Source: Turnera subulata
Lineage: Eukaryota; Streptophyta; Magnoliopsida; Malpighiales; Passifloraceae
Assembly (NCBI GenBank): GCA_028386065.3
Contig: JAKUCV010001438.1
Coordinates: 153,185 to 217,184, forward strand
Direction: 5' to 3'
Length of the DNA: 64,000 nt
The notes below the pieces were generated by a model. It ran no database searches, had not been told where the DNA came from, and was given only the letters and a program-made list of their open reading frames with translations. Positions within the stretch are counted from its first letter, which is position 1. Each line of letters opens with the position of its first letter. The translations under genes and the position numbers were made by a program. Shown piece after piece: positions 23,262-34,179 of the stretch.

Positions 23262-25965
23262 GCCCTAAGAAATACAAGGAAATCCGAGGTCATGAACGAA
23301 TCCGAAATAGTCAAAAGGGGAGTGTGTCGAAAATCGGTACAGAAGGGCACCCGGAAGGGCGGTCGGCCCCACCAGGCTGACTAGGCACCTGCGCCGGCCC
23401 CGGCATGCCGATCATGGCCTGGGTTGTTCCTGGCAGGCTGACCAGGCCATCCTTGTGGCTTGGTCGGCCTTCTAGGTCTTCTTTCTGATCGCGCCCTCCG
23501 ATCTTCCAAAAATTGTGTATCCGTCGGAATTTCAAAAAACTTTAGGAGAATATCCCAGACATCAAGATGCACTTACTACATTTTTACGAGAATTTTCTGA
23601 GACCCCAGCGGGCCCCGTTCGAAGGATTAGTGGATTTGGTCTTCAGCTCATGTCTCCGGGATGCGGTCTCAAGTCATGGCCTCACCATACATTTTTGGGC
23701 TTGGAGAAATCACTAGAATGCAATCCCAAAAAAATTATAAATACGGGTCTCCCCCTTCATTTCACTTCACCTCGGGAGCTGCGCTCCTACCGGAGAGAAG
23801 TTACTGTCTAGTGAATGTTTTTGCACTTTTCTATCTCTCTTGTCCCCCTTTAAGTTAAAATAAAGGGTTTGATATTCGCCCTCTTCAATCTCTCTAGTCC
23901 CCCTCTAAGAATGGAATTCGGGCGTAGAGTCCTCGTCTTCCTAAAACATTCCAAACGGGATTGGTAGTTATCTCTCCCCATTTGTTTCTCGCTTTTCTCT
24001 ACAAAAGTTAGAACATGGTTGAACTGAGGAATAGGGTAGTACCCGACTTCCTTCAAATCAAACAGGTTAGAACTTGGAGAATACTTTCAAAGGTAGTTTC
24101 TAACCCTCAATTGTGCTTTGATTGAGGCATTATAATGTCGGAATTTTGTTAAAGAAACATGCTTTTGTAAGGCGTTATAACGCCAAAATCTCATTGAAAT
24201 GATTTGTTTGATTGAATGCTATGATTGTATCAATATTGTGTATTGTTTGTGTTTAGGGACCACTATAGGATGATTAGGCGGCATTATGAACGTCCCGGTC
24301 CCGAAAGTGGCTCTTGGACACATTCTCTCAAATCAAAACTCGGGTTAAACAACCCATTTTCAAATCAAATTTCAGGTTCGTATACCCATTTCAAAGAACA
24401 AAATTCGGGTTTAGAATACCCATTTCAAAACACCCGATAATGGGTGTGTACACCCAACTCAAGTAATGAATTCGGGTGTGTACACCCATACTCTCCAAAG
24501 AAAATATGATTTTTGTTTAATGAGACCTTTAATTCTTCTAAGAAAAGATGTTTTGTGTAAATGGGATCCTTTAAAACCCAAAGGAACTGGTCCTTTGGAT
24601 AATTTCTAAATATAAGATGTTTTATGTGTTCAAAGGCACTGTGCATTTAGATATTTTCAAATCAAAGTATATTTTATGTGTTTAAAGGCACTGGGCCTTA
24701 AAAGATTTTCAAATCAAAGTATGTTTTATGAGTTTAAGAAAATTGGGCCCTTAATCACCAAAATCTAAAGGAACTGGTCCTTTAGATATGTGTTTAATGG
24801 AACTGGGCCCTTAAACACCAAAATCTAAAGAAACTGGTCCATTAGATATTTATCAAATCAAAATATGCTTTATGTGTTTAAGGAAACTGTGCCTCTAATT
24901 ACGAAAATCTAAAGGAATTGGTCCTTTAGATATTTTTCAAATCAAAATGTGTCTTATGCATTTAAGAAAATTAGTCCTTCAGATATTTTTCAAATTATAA
25001 TATGTTTTATTTGTTTAAGGAAAATGGGCCCTTAAACACCAAAATCTAAAGGAACTGGTCCTTTAGATATTTCTCAAAATCAAAATTTGTGTTTAATGTG
25101 TTTAAGAGAGTTGGGCTCTTAATCACCAAAATCTAAAGGAACTGATCCTTTAGATGCGTGCTTAAGGGAACTGGGCCCTTAATCACTAAAATCTAAGGGA
25201 ATTGGTCCTTTAGATATTTTTTTTTTCAAATCAAAGTATGTTTTACGTGCTTAAGGGAACTGGTCCCTTAATCACCAAAATCTAATGAAACTAGTCTTTT
25301 GGATATTTTTAAAAGTCAAAGTAGGTTTTAAGTGCTTAAGGAAACTGTGCCCTTAATCATCAAAGTCTAAAGGAACTGTGCCTTTAGATAAAAAATAATC
25401 AAAATTTTTGAGAATGTGTCCTGAGGTGGTCACCTAGGATTTTGAGAAGATTTTGTTGTCTAGTCAGATGATAGAGGTTCCCTTTCGGGAAGAATTACGA
25501 GAGCTTTGAACCCAATGTGAGGGGGGTATGCAGACAGTCTCAAGTGGATGAGGCGAAAGCTCAAATATGTGAATATTTTGTATTTTGTTCCGTATTTGTA
25601 TTTGTTTGTTTGTTTTGTTCACATGAGGTATATGATCCGACTATGAACTATACACATTTGTTTGGCATCCAATATCACCGGTATTGCCTGCGTGAAGATG
25701 GAAGTCTGCGATAAACGAATCCCTAGACCCTTTGGTTTCGAATCAGTGCTTTATCCGGAGTCAACAACAGGTTTTCCTCAAATTTTCCTATAATAAATTT
25801 GGGTGGCGACTCCTTGTCAAGACGACAATCAAGAGAACACCAAGAACAGTGTGTGGCTAGTATTTTCGTGAGTTTGTCCGGATTTGTGATATTACCTTTT
25901 TATGAACTTAGTCGAAGTGCGAATACTGAGCATGCATATTCTGTCTATGGTTGCTGGGTTTTAAG
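23262..25965 (+). repeat. Left long LTR of a second gypsy-type unit (family 3), truncated
   Basis: Collinear with 28130-35536 once two nested insertions are removed. It carries a GC-rich U3 with repeated GGCTGACCAGGC-type motifs (about 23365-23480), a TATA box (ATTATAAATACGGG near 23733), a pair of motifs with GGCGTTATAACGCC symmetry (about 24130-24190), the hairpin array at 24560-25390, and a GGGTGGCGACTCC block near 25799. The left LTR end was not found. The LTR element at 17341-23256 inserted here. Confidence 0.7.
24560..25390 (+). repeat. Array of alternating small hairpins in the left long LTR
   Basis: Two motifs alternate. One reads CTAAAGGA-ACTGG-TCCTTTAG and is often extended to a perfect 10-bp stem by AT at both ends. 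The other is TTTAAGGGA-ACTG-GGCCCTTAA-like. They are joined by spacers such as TATTTTTCAAATCAAA and CACCAAA. About a dozen units are visible at irregular 40-90 bp spacing. The transcript should form a row of stem-loops. Confidence 0.8.
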
Positions 25966-26289
25966 AGTATGCATGCATAGTATTCTATCTACGGTTGCAT
26001 TTATCTAGAAAACAAAAAAAAAAATTGATTAAGAGTCCAAGGAAAACCACTAAGCCAGTAAATCTTTGCAAAGAAAGGCAATACTTTCGAAACTCGAAGG
26101 GAGGAAAAGGCAGTCTTCTGGCGAATCCGAGTTGAAAAGGCGGTCATGTCTCGGTAAGCGAAAGCTAGGCCTATATTGCCTCAAACATAGGAATCCTCAA
26201 AATGCTGGAAACACCAAACCAGGCGGTAGCAAACATAATCACTAGTGTTAAAAAGGAGGGAGCAAGATAAGATGCACAAAAGCAATCCT

Positions 26290-26720
26290 CGGGCTAGTTG
26301 GCCGGCGTCGCCCTGAAAACCATCCCGAAGATAGCTGAGGAAAGCACTCCTATGAAGACTCGTACCCCTAAAACATTAATCAAAGGAACCAACAAATCGG
26401 GTAAGAGCATCCTGAGCCTTAATATCATCAACAACCGGAACAGGGATGAGCCCATCAAATCGGAGCCCGGTGATGAAGTAGGATTCGGAGGGAGTCAACG
26501 TCATCTCCGCACAAGGAAACAGAAAAGTGTTGGAGGCGGGTCTCCACCACTCTCCAAGGTCCAAAACCCTTGTAGCCTGGAACTGTGGGCACCAAAGGAA
26601 TCTAGAAAATGACCAAAGCCTGCCTGAGTTATGTAATTCTTTACCTCACAATGCGCCTCTACAAACTTGAAAATGTCCAACAAAATCTGGATCCCCGAAT
26701 GGCTTTTAACCCAAGGACCC
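26290..26720 (-). pseudogene. Plant mobile domain (PMD) relic, antisense to the LTRs
   Basis: Two overlapping minus-strand frames carry the parts. One (26683-26501) has LLDIFKFVEAHCEVKN, here read from the surrounding open frame. The other (26564-26376) has LGEWWRPASNTFLFPCAEMT followed by LTPSESYFITGLRFDG. The pattern WW...NTF.FPC.EMT.TP...FITGL is the N-terminal core of the aminotransferase-like PMD family, found in MAIL1/MAIN proteins and many plant TEs. A frameshift near 26560 breaks it and the C-terminal half is missing. The second copy at 47197-49071 is longer and clearer. Confidence 0.65.
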
Positions 26721-27419
26721 TGTGTTTTAAGAGAATGCTTAGGAACTCATATCGACACATGCATAAATAGGCATCTAGAAAAATAATAGTGGCATTTTAT
26801 TGAATATGCATGAGCACATACACGAGCATCAGTACTAGCATAGGGCATCATGCACCATAGCAGATGAAGAGAATTTTGCATAAGGCATTCCAGGCATGCA
26901 TCTTCAACAAAAAGAGAGAGAGAAAAGAGAAAGGAGAGAAAAATAACTAGGCTATAGTCAGGAAAAGGTACCGAGGCCTGAATACTTTGAAACCCAGCTT
27001 AGTTGTCACTATCGGACTAACGCCCGCTCCTCAAAGATCGTTGGCGACATGAGGAGCAAATGAACATAAGAGAGATTTTGAAAGGAAAGGGGAGCCAAAA
27101 CTTTGAGAGTTGGAGGAAGAGTTGAAGAAAGAGGAGAAGGAGTATATAAAGAGGAGAAGGAGTATATAAAGAAGAGAGGAGGCGCGTCAGCCCCACCATG
27201 CCGGCCGGCCCCCAAGTCGGCCTAGAGAGGCCGACCCAGACCTTGGTCGGCCCTCCCAGGCCGGCCAGGGGTGGCGGCCCAGCGAGGCCGACCGTCCCTC
27301 TCCCGCCTTGTTTCGCAACGATTCATCCCCCAAAATGCCCCCGATCCCCGTTTTTGAGCTCCCACACACCCAAATTTTCCAAAAAACCAACGATATATGA
27401 CGATGGATGGGTCCCCCGC

Positions 27420-27570
27420 CCTTAAAAAGAAAATAGAAAGAAAAAGAGAGAAGAAAGAAAAAGTAAGGGAAAAGAGAAAAGAAAAAGAAAAAAGAGAGAG
27501 CAAGAAAAGGAAAAAGAAGAGAAAAGAGAAAGGAAAGAGAAGAGAAAGAAAAGAGAGAAGGAAAAGAAAG
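27420..27570 (+). repeat. Purine-only (GA-rich) tract, about 150 bp
   Basis: Almost every base is A or G. The lysine- and arginine-rich frame across it is an artefact of composition. It lies between the PMD relic and the right LTR. Confidence 0.8.
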
Positions 27571-27656
27571 TATCACCCTAATTAATCCCCAGTGGACTTC
27601 AACACCTTGAGTCAATCCTCAGTAAAAACTTTTTGAGAGAGAGACCTTGAGAGAAT

Positions 27657-28010
27657 AAGCCTCTGACATTCTTAAGTCTTAGGCGTTCCCGGACGCAAGT
27701 TGTTGACTGCCTACAAACCTTTGAAAAAGCCTAGGATGTTCTTAAGTCTTAGGCATTCCCGGGCGCAAATCATTGATTGCCTACAGACCTTTGAAAAAGC
27801 CTCAGACATTCTTGAGTCTTAGGCGTTCCCGGGCGCAAGTCATTGACTGCCCACAGACCTTTGAAAAAAGCCTATGAAGTTCTTGAGTCTTAGGCGTTCC
27901 CGGATGCAAGTCATTGACTGCCCACAAAACATTGAGAGTAAGCCCCTGACACCCAGTAAGTTTTAGGCGTTCCCGAGTGCAAGTCTGCGGACCACTCAAA
28001 CCAAAACCTT
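27657..28010 (+). repeat. 70-72 bp tandem repeat, about five copies
   Basis: Units start with AAGCC at 27657, 27727, 27797, 27868 and 27940, so the periods are 70, 70, 71 and 72 bp. Each contains TCTTAGGCGTTCCCGG-type and CATTGACTGCC-type blocks followed by CCTTTGAAAAA. It lies just before the right LTR start (28063). Confidence 0.85.
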
Positions 28011-28686
28011 TGACAAACGAGGTGTCTTAGGAAAATCCTAACCCAAAAATCCGAAAAAGAAGTGTTAAATTTTGTTGAGGGTTAGAGTCCCACACAGGGC
28101 AAAATCTGAGGCAAAAATCCTAACATTGGATGTCTTTCTGCAAAATTCGTTCGTTCGAGGTCACAAACGAATCCGGAACAGTAAAAAAGGGGAGTACATC
28201 GAAAATCGGGACAAAAGAGCACACGAAAGGGCAGTCGGTTCCACCAGGCCGACCAGGCATATGGGCTGGCCCTGGCAGGCTGACCAGGGCCTAGGTCTTC
28301 CCTGGCAGGCCGGCCAGGCCTTCCTTGTGGCCCTTCTGGTCTTCTATCTAGTCACGTCCTCCGATCTTTCAAAAATTGCCAAAAAATCGTGTATCCGTCG
28401 AAATTTCATGAAACTTTAGGAGAATATCCCATGCATCGAGATACACTTGCTGCATTTTCTTGAGAATTTTTTGAGACCCCTGAGGGCCCCTTTTGAAGGA
28501 TTAGTGGATTTGATCTTTAGGTTATGTCTCCGGGACGCGGTCTCAAGTCATGGCCTCACCATACATTTTTGGGCTTGGAGAAATCACAAGAATGCCATCC
28601 CAAAAAAATATAAATAGGGGGTCCCCTCCCTTCATTTCTCTTCACCCCGGGAGCCGCGCTCCTACCCGAGAGTAGTTACTCCCTAG

Positions 28687-29059
28687 CATTGTTGTCAAAC
28701 TCGGACCGGACCGGATGGGCTGGTTGAATCGGGGTAACCGTGACCCAGAGACAACTCCGGATTTTTTGCCCCTCCGGGTTGTACCCTTCAAAAAACCGGT
28801 CGGGTTATGACGGGTTCTCTGGATTTTTCGGGTTTATCGACACATTCCAAGTTTTCTCCGGGTTAAAAGCCAAAAATTTCAAAATTTTTCCGTGGTCAGA
28901 CCATGATCAGATTTTTACTTGGACCTTTTGCTAAAAAACTATATATTCTTACTATTAATATCAATACCAGTGAGACCCAGTTGAACCGCAGTTAAACCTC
29001 TAAAACCGCGACTCGACCATTGAAACGGGTCAAGGGCCGGGCCGGGTTTAATAATCTTG
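28687..29059. mobile_element. hAT-type MITE with perfect 8-bp TSD
   Basis: CTCCCTAG lies at 28679-28686 and 29060-29067. The left LTR copy has the uninterrupted site. The ends are imperfect inverted repeats (CATTGTTGTCAAACTCGG against CAAGATTATTAAACCCGG), agreeing at about 18 of the first 26 positions. It is 373 bp, rich in CCGG and CGGG, and has no coding frame. Confidence 0.82.
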
Positions 29060-29887
29060 CTCCCTAGTGCACGTTTTTGCACTTTTCTTTCTCTCTTGTT
29101 CCCCTCCAAGTTGAAATAAAGGGTTTGATATTCACCCTCTTCTGTCTCTCTAGTCCCCCTCTAAAATTTTGGAATTCGGGCGCGGAGTCATTGTCTTCCT
29201 AAAACATTCCAAACGGGATTGGCAATTATCTCTCACCGTTTGTGTCTCGCTTTTCTCTACAAAAGTTAGAGCACGGTTGAGCTGAGGAACAGGGTAGTAC
29301 CCCAACTTCCTTCAAATCAAGCGGGTTAGAACTTGGAGAATACTTTCAAAGGTAGTTTCTAACCCTCTTATGTGCTTTGATTGAGGCGTTATAACGCCGA
29401 AATTTTGTTAAAGAAAACATGCTTTGGTAAGGCATTATAATGCTGAAATAAATGATTTGTTTGATTGAATGTTATGATTGTATGAATGTTGTGTATTGTT
29501 TGTATTTGGGGACCTCTAGAGGATGATTAGACGGCATTATGAACGTCCCGATCCCGAAAGTGGCTCTCGAGCACTGTAACGCCTCGATTTTTCATAATTA
29601 ATTTATGAAATTTTCGGAATTTATTTTCCAATTTTTTCCCTCGAGGAGTTTCCGGGAATTTATGGTCAAGGAATATTACATTTGCTTGGAAATAATACTT
29701 TTACGAGGAATTTTTCCTTGTTCGGTTTTTCTTTTGGGAATTTATTTGTGTTTCGGGGTGAAACACAAAGCTTGAGGTAGTTTTGATCAAAACTACGTCA
29801 TTTTAAGAAAACCAAAGCACAAAACTCAACAAGGCAGGCGTTTTGACCAACCCTTTGGGCGCGTTGACCTCAGGTGCTGAGAGGACC

Positions 29888-29924
29888 AAACGACGTCGTT
29901 TTTGCTGACCAAACGACGTCATTT
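29888..29924 (+). promoter_or_regulatory. Paired ACGT-core motifs in chromovirus U3
   Basis: AAACGACGTCGTTT (29888-29901) is a perfect 14-bp palindrome. It is followed 23 bp later by AAACGACGTCATTT (29911-29924). GACGTC is a core bound by plant bZIP factors. The position, some tens of bases before the CT-rich leader, suits an enhancer of LTR transcription; binding is inferred. Confidence 0.45.
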
Positions 29925-31164
29925 CACGCGTGGCCGAACCCTAGGTTTTACCTTAGGTATTTATTCTTTCTTTTCTCTCTCTCTCCTCACTTCTCCTCTC
30001 TTTTCTTTTCTTCTTTTCTCCCGAGCCAGCGGTACTTCTCCCTTCCGTTTCTTGGTTCTTTATTAGTTCTTTTTACTTCCTCTTCCTTCCGCCGACGAGA
30101 CGCCGCCGCCTCTATCTGCTCTTCCCTCACGACGCCGCCGCCTTCTAGCACCGACACAAGAGGAGAGCTGTTCGAGGAGGGCCTGCGATTGGAGCAACCG
30201 TACGCCGCTGCTCTTCCCTTGTGCTTTTTGTCGCACCGCCACCATCAGAGGAGAGCTCGAGGCGAGGGGCTCGAGTGTTGGATCGGGGCGCGGAAGATCG
30301 AGGTCCGACAGGTAACCCATCGCCCTCTTCTCTTCTCTGTTTTTCTTCGGCCGATTTGTTCTAATCGGGTTGTGTTGGTTTTCTAGTTTTGGTTGTCGGA
30401 CGTGCTCGGGGTGGCGGTGAGTAATGGTTTTCTGGGTTTCATTTCCGGCAGTGGTCGTTGGGGTTGTTTTGGGGCAGATCCAAGGCTCGGGTTTTGTGTT
30501 GGAACCCGTGAAGACAAATCCGGGTTCTTGTGATTCTGGTATGGATCCAGACTTCCTTCCTCCTCCTTTCAATTCGTTCAGTGATTTGATAATTATAGGT
30601 ATGGTGTGGTGATTGTTGTGTTGTGGTTTTGTCCAGACAGTGGCGTTGCCTTGTTCGGATTGTGGAGGAGTTGATGAGCTCGGGTTTGGGCTGTGGACGA
30701 CGGACTGAGGCTTTGCTGCTGTGGTCCATAGTTCGCTCTTCGTCCATTTAGAGTGTGTTTCTTTGGCGGCTGTGAATTTCTCCGGTGAACTCGGTTCTCC
30801 TTTTTCCGACAGGGTTGACCGGAATCCGGCAAGCTCGGTTCTGTTCCGGCGAGGCGTGCACGGGTTCGGTGGAGCAACTAATACTCTGGCATTTCACGGT
30901 ACCACTTCCGATGATGTTATGTATTTGTTCTACATACATGGCATGTAACATAATAAAACGGATATGATAGTTGTAACGGAAATAACCGGGATATTATGGA
31001 AACCGAGAGTGGGGAGTGAGTAGCACGTTGATGGTTTGTCCAATGCGGGTAGAACCTCTAGGATGGTAACTCAGGCTCGGGTATAACCCTTAAACGGGAG
31101 TTAGACTAAATCGGGTCCAAGCCCAGTAATAAAATGTTATGACCCAAATATAACAATTGGACTG

Positions 31165-31320
31165 AATTGGTGAAGGTGCTCTCCTTGAGGGTGATAAAAA
31201 GCATCACGTCCCGAGTTTGAATCCCTAGTGCTGCAGCATGGTAAAGGATTTAATCGGGCGGAGGGAGTGATGTAACAATACCTGGGTTTGGTGGGTCCCT
31301 CTGGGGGAGGGCCTTCACAG
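31165..31320 (+). repeat. Possible tRNA-derived SINE fragment
   Basis: GAGTTTGAATCCC near 31216 resembles a Pol III B box, and TTGGTGAAGGTGC near 31165 could be an A box. The spacing of about 50 bp is longer than usual. The segment seems absent from the related LTR at 54.6-54.8 kb. No TSD or A-tail was identified. Confidence 0.3.
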
Positions 31321-31969
31321 ATATGGATCCGATAGGCCAGTACTTATATGCTAAGGGTCGGAATGACCGGAAACAATTTTTTCAACCTTTGAGGTCGATG
31401 TAGGTTTAAGTTGTGTGACCACTGTTTCCTAGAATACACACGAACCTTTAAGCTTCGGCTTGTAACTCTCTTTGGTGTATCAATGGTTTATACCTTCTAA
31501 GGTCTTGAAGGGCTAACTAGTATCGCGAGTGATTGACCAGCATGGTCAATGAATCACTGTGTTGTTGATATTGATGCTGTCACTCTATATTCTTGGGGTA
31601 AGTTCGGGACGGTCTTCATGCACTATGTGAAGGTGGTTTCCTCAGCGGGATGGACACATCGCTCTTCGTGCCTTGTCGTTCATGTGATGTGTTGTTGCAA
31701 CGGTGTCACTCCAGGTTGGACCGTTAAAATATGGTGTTAACGAGTTTTAATACCCGGTTGGGGTAACGTTGATGGTGAGCTACGTGGTTGTGTCTCATCT
31801 AGTTTTGGAATCAGATAAACGATGTTTTTGTAGTTGTTATGCCGTGTGGTTGTTAACACTAAAAGGATGTTTTTATGACTCTTGATGTCTCTAGGGATAT
31901 TATAGTTGCTCTTCGGGTTAGTGAAGGTGTGATGTTGATAGAGGGTGGATCAGTTTTCGTTCTGATTTT

Positions 31970-33480
31970 GCTATGATGGACTTAGGTGAGACTGATGGGG
32001 TTGCTTTCATAGGTCAGGAGGTGCCCGGTGAAGGCATTAAGGTGGACCCAACCTTAGGGCCGTTATGGTATGGGGACCACCAAAGGATATACCTGAGGTA
32101 CAGAGTTTTCATGGACTTTTTAGCTGTTACCGGAGGTCTATCGACGCCTCTCCTTGAATAGGGTTTCACGACGAAGTTATTGGGGTCAGATTGTGTGTTG
32201 TTTGGGATTTACGCTACCAACAGAGTTACGTGGTGTTAGAGAGTTGCTTGACTTATGCACCTATTTTGATTGCTCCGAGACTCGGTGTGGAGTACACGGT
32301 GATTAGTGATGCTTCTTGTTTGGGTTTGGGATGTGACCTGATGTAGGAGGGCCGGTTGTTGCTTATACCTCTAGGTAGTTGGGAACTCATGAGAAGAGTT
32401 ACCAAACCCATGATCTGGAATTAGCAGTGGTGATATTTGCTCTAAAATCTAGGGACACCGTTCGTTTGGGAGGAAGTGTTGGATTCTCACGGATCACAAG
32501 AAAGTTGCCTCTGTGGTTCGGGAGTCAGTTTCTTATGCTTTATCTTTCTTGGTAGAGTTGGTTGGACGCACAGTTGGAGGTGGACGACATTGATGCTTTG
32601 TGAGACAGTTCTAGCATCCAACTGACCTTGTGGGACAAAATCATCGAATTGTTTCTTTTGGTAATCCTCATCTAGCTGAGCTGCGGAACAAGGCTCTCAA
32701 GGGAGAGAGTTCCAGTTTCTATATTCGGAAGGGTGGTGCTTAGATGACTTGGTGATCGGGTTAGTGACGACCCACGGTCAGCATGATGCCAGATGGGTCG
32801 TTATCGAGAGGCTGACCAAGTCAGGTCATTTCCTTTTTGTATACGAGACGGATATGATGGATAAGCTAGTGTAGTTTTATGTTTTGGTACCGTGAGACTA
32901 CAAGGAGCTCCACTATTCATTGTTTTGGACAGAGATCTGAGGTTTACTTCCACCTCTGGAAGAGTTGCAATCAGCTTTAACTGCTAAGCTTAGTCTTAAT
33001 ATTGCTTTTATCTATAGACCGATGGACAGTTGGAGTGTTCTCTTCAGACACTAGAGGGTGTGCTTTGAGTTGATGTGCTTAACATCAATGATGCTTGGGA
33101 TGAATAATTGGCGTTGGTTGAGTTGTTTACAACAACAGCTACCATTCTAGCTTTGGTGCCTTGCGAGGCTTTATACGGGCAAAAATGCCGTAGTTCGATC
33201 TATCGGGATGACGTAGGTTTGAGACAGATATTTGGTTCGGACCTGGTGCAGGGAACGGTGAATCAGATCGGGATGATCGAGCAGTGCATGATAGCTGCTT
33301 AAAAGTTTAAGAACGATAACAAGGGTTTGCTGATATGCATCATTGTGAGGTGGAGTACAGTGTAGGTGACGGGTCATTCCTCCGTGTTGCTCCCTGGATA
33401 GGTGTTATCTGGTTTGGGAGGTAAAGCTGGTCGAGCAGTTGATTTTATTGATCTATATGAGATCAGTGAGTGGGTTGACC
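31970..33480 (+). pseudogene. Gypsy pol relic: RT end, RNase H and integrase pieces
   Basis: Recognisable pieces in pol order are a connection segment with VPGEGIKVDPT (about 32010-32060), an RNase H start with YTVISDASCLGLGCDL (about 32296-32345), and integrase parts with DRDLRFTST (about 32930), a TDGQ-type segment (about 33015) and ALYGQKCRSSIY (about 33165-33200). Many stops and frameshifts separate them. The pieces align in order with the intact integrase frame at 63055-64000, so they belong to one lineage. Zinc-binding residues of the integrase are mostly lost. Confidence 0.75.
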
Positions 33481-33679
33481 CGCTGGTATATCGTTGATGT
33501 TTCGGAGGATCCGTTTCGCGTACATGATGTATTCCACGGCTCAATGGTGTGTGTTAACGATCTGATCTGTGTCATGTTATATTACGACGGAGGAGGAAGG
33601 GGTCTGATGATTGACCTATGTTGGGGAGCTGGTGGAGATTCTGGCTCTAGAAGCACGACAGTTAACGGGACGCACTTGT

Positions 33680-33790
33680 TGTTATGGTTCGATGGAGCTG
33701 TCACACCATCGATGATGCTACTTGGGAGGTTGAGTCCCATGTGGAGAGCATTGCTCACATCTGTTTTGTCTCTTATCTCGAAATTTCGAG
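33680..33790 (+). pseudogene. Chromodomain relic at the end of chromovirus pol
   Basis: A frame near 33680-33760 reads VVMVRWSCHTIDDATWEVES, matching the hydrophobic-W...ATWE core of the integrase-linked chromodomain of Tekay/Del chromoviruses. It ends about 50 bp before the 3' LTR, as in that clade. Confidence 0.6.
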
Positions 33791-34179
33791 GATGAAATTT
33801 TCATAAGTGGGGTAGAACTGTAACGCCCCGATTTTCATAATTAATTTATGAAATTTTCAGAATTTATTTTCTAATTTTTGCCCTCGAGGAGTTTCTGGGA
33901 ATTTATGGTCAAGGAATATTACATTTGCTTGGAAACCAAATTTCTGGGAATTTGGTGGGCCTATAGACAACCCATCTTCAAATCAAATTTCGGGTTTGTA
34001 TACCCATTTCAAAGAACAAAGTCCGGGTTTAGAATACCCAATTCAAAGCACCCAAGATTAGGTGTGTACACCCAACTCAAGTAATGAATTCGGGGGTGTA
34101 CACCCATACTTTTCAAAGAAAATATGATTTTTGTTTAATGAGACCTTTAATTCTTCAAAGAAAAAATGTTTTGTGTAAA

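Larger units (their letters stand above)
25966..28062. other. Short interior of the family 3 unit
   Basis: Holds the antisense PMD relic (26290-26720), duplicated TATA-containing 20-mers (27131-27170), a GC-rich GGCCGACC cluster (27180-27300), a near-pure purine tract (27420-27570) and a 70-bp tandem array (27657-28010). No gag or pol sequence was found. Confidence 0.55.
29575..33933 (+). mobile_element. Decayed chromovirus (Tekay/Del-like), truncated at right
   Basis: The first 115 bp or so, starting TGTAACGCCTCGATTTTT, recur at 33819-33933 as TGTAACGCCCCGATTTTC. That copy marks the 3' LTR, which is cut off where the host LTR resumes. A purine-rich GTGGGGTAGAAC stands before it. Pol relics lie in order at 31970-33480. 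The LTR is long but its end could not be fixed, because the second copy is truncated. LTR features include ACGT-core palindromes (29888-29924) and a CT-rich leader with GCCGCCGCC (about 29970-30150). Confidence 0.7.

Noticed and set aside
24560..25390. CRISPR-like spacing of repeats
   Set aside because: The units are imperfect hairpins with variable spacing inside an LTR of a plant genome.
27397..27585. Lysine/arginine-rich frame of 62 codons
   Set aside because: It is a translation of the purine tract.
27657..28010. CRISPR array
   Set aside because: Head-to-tail 70-bp tandem repeats without unique spacers, next to an LTR.
29874..30386. 170-codon plus-strand frame
   Set aside because: It lies in a chromovirus LTR and is composed of CT-rich and GCC-rich leader sequence with no domain.
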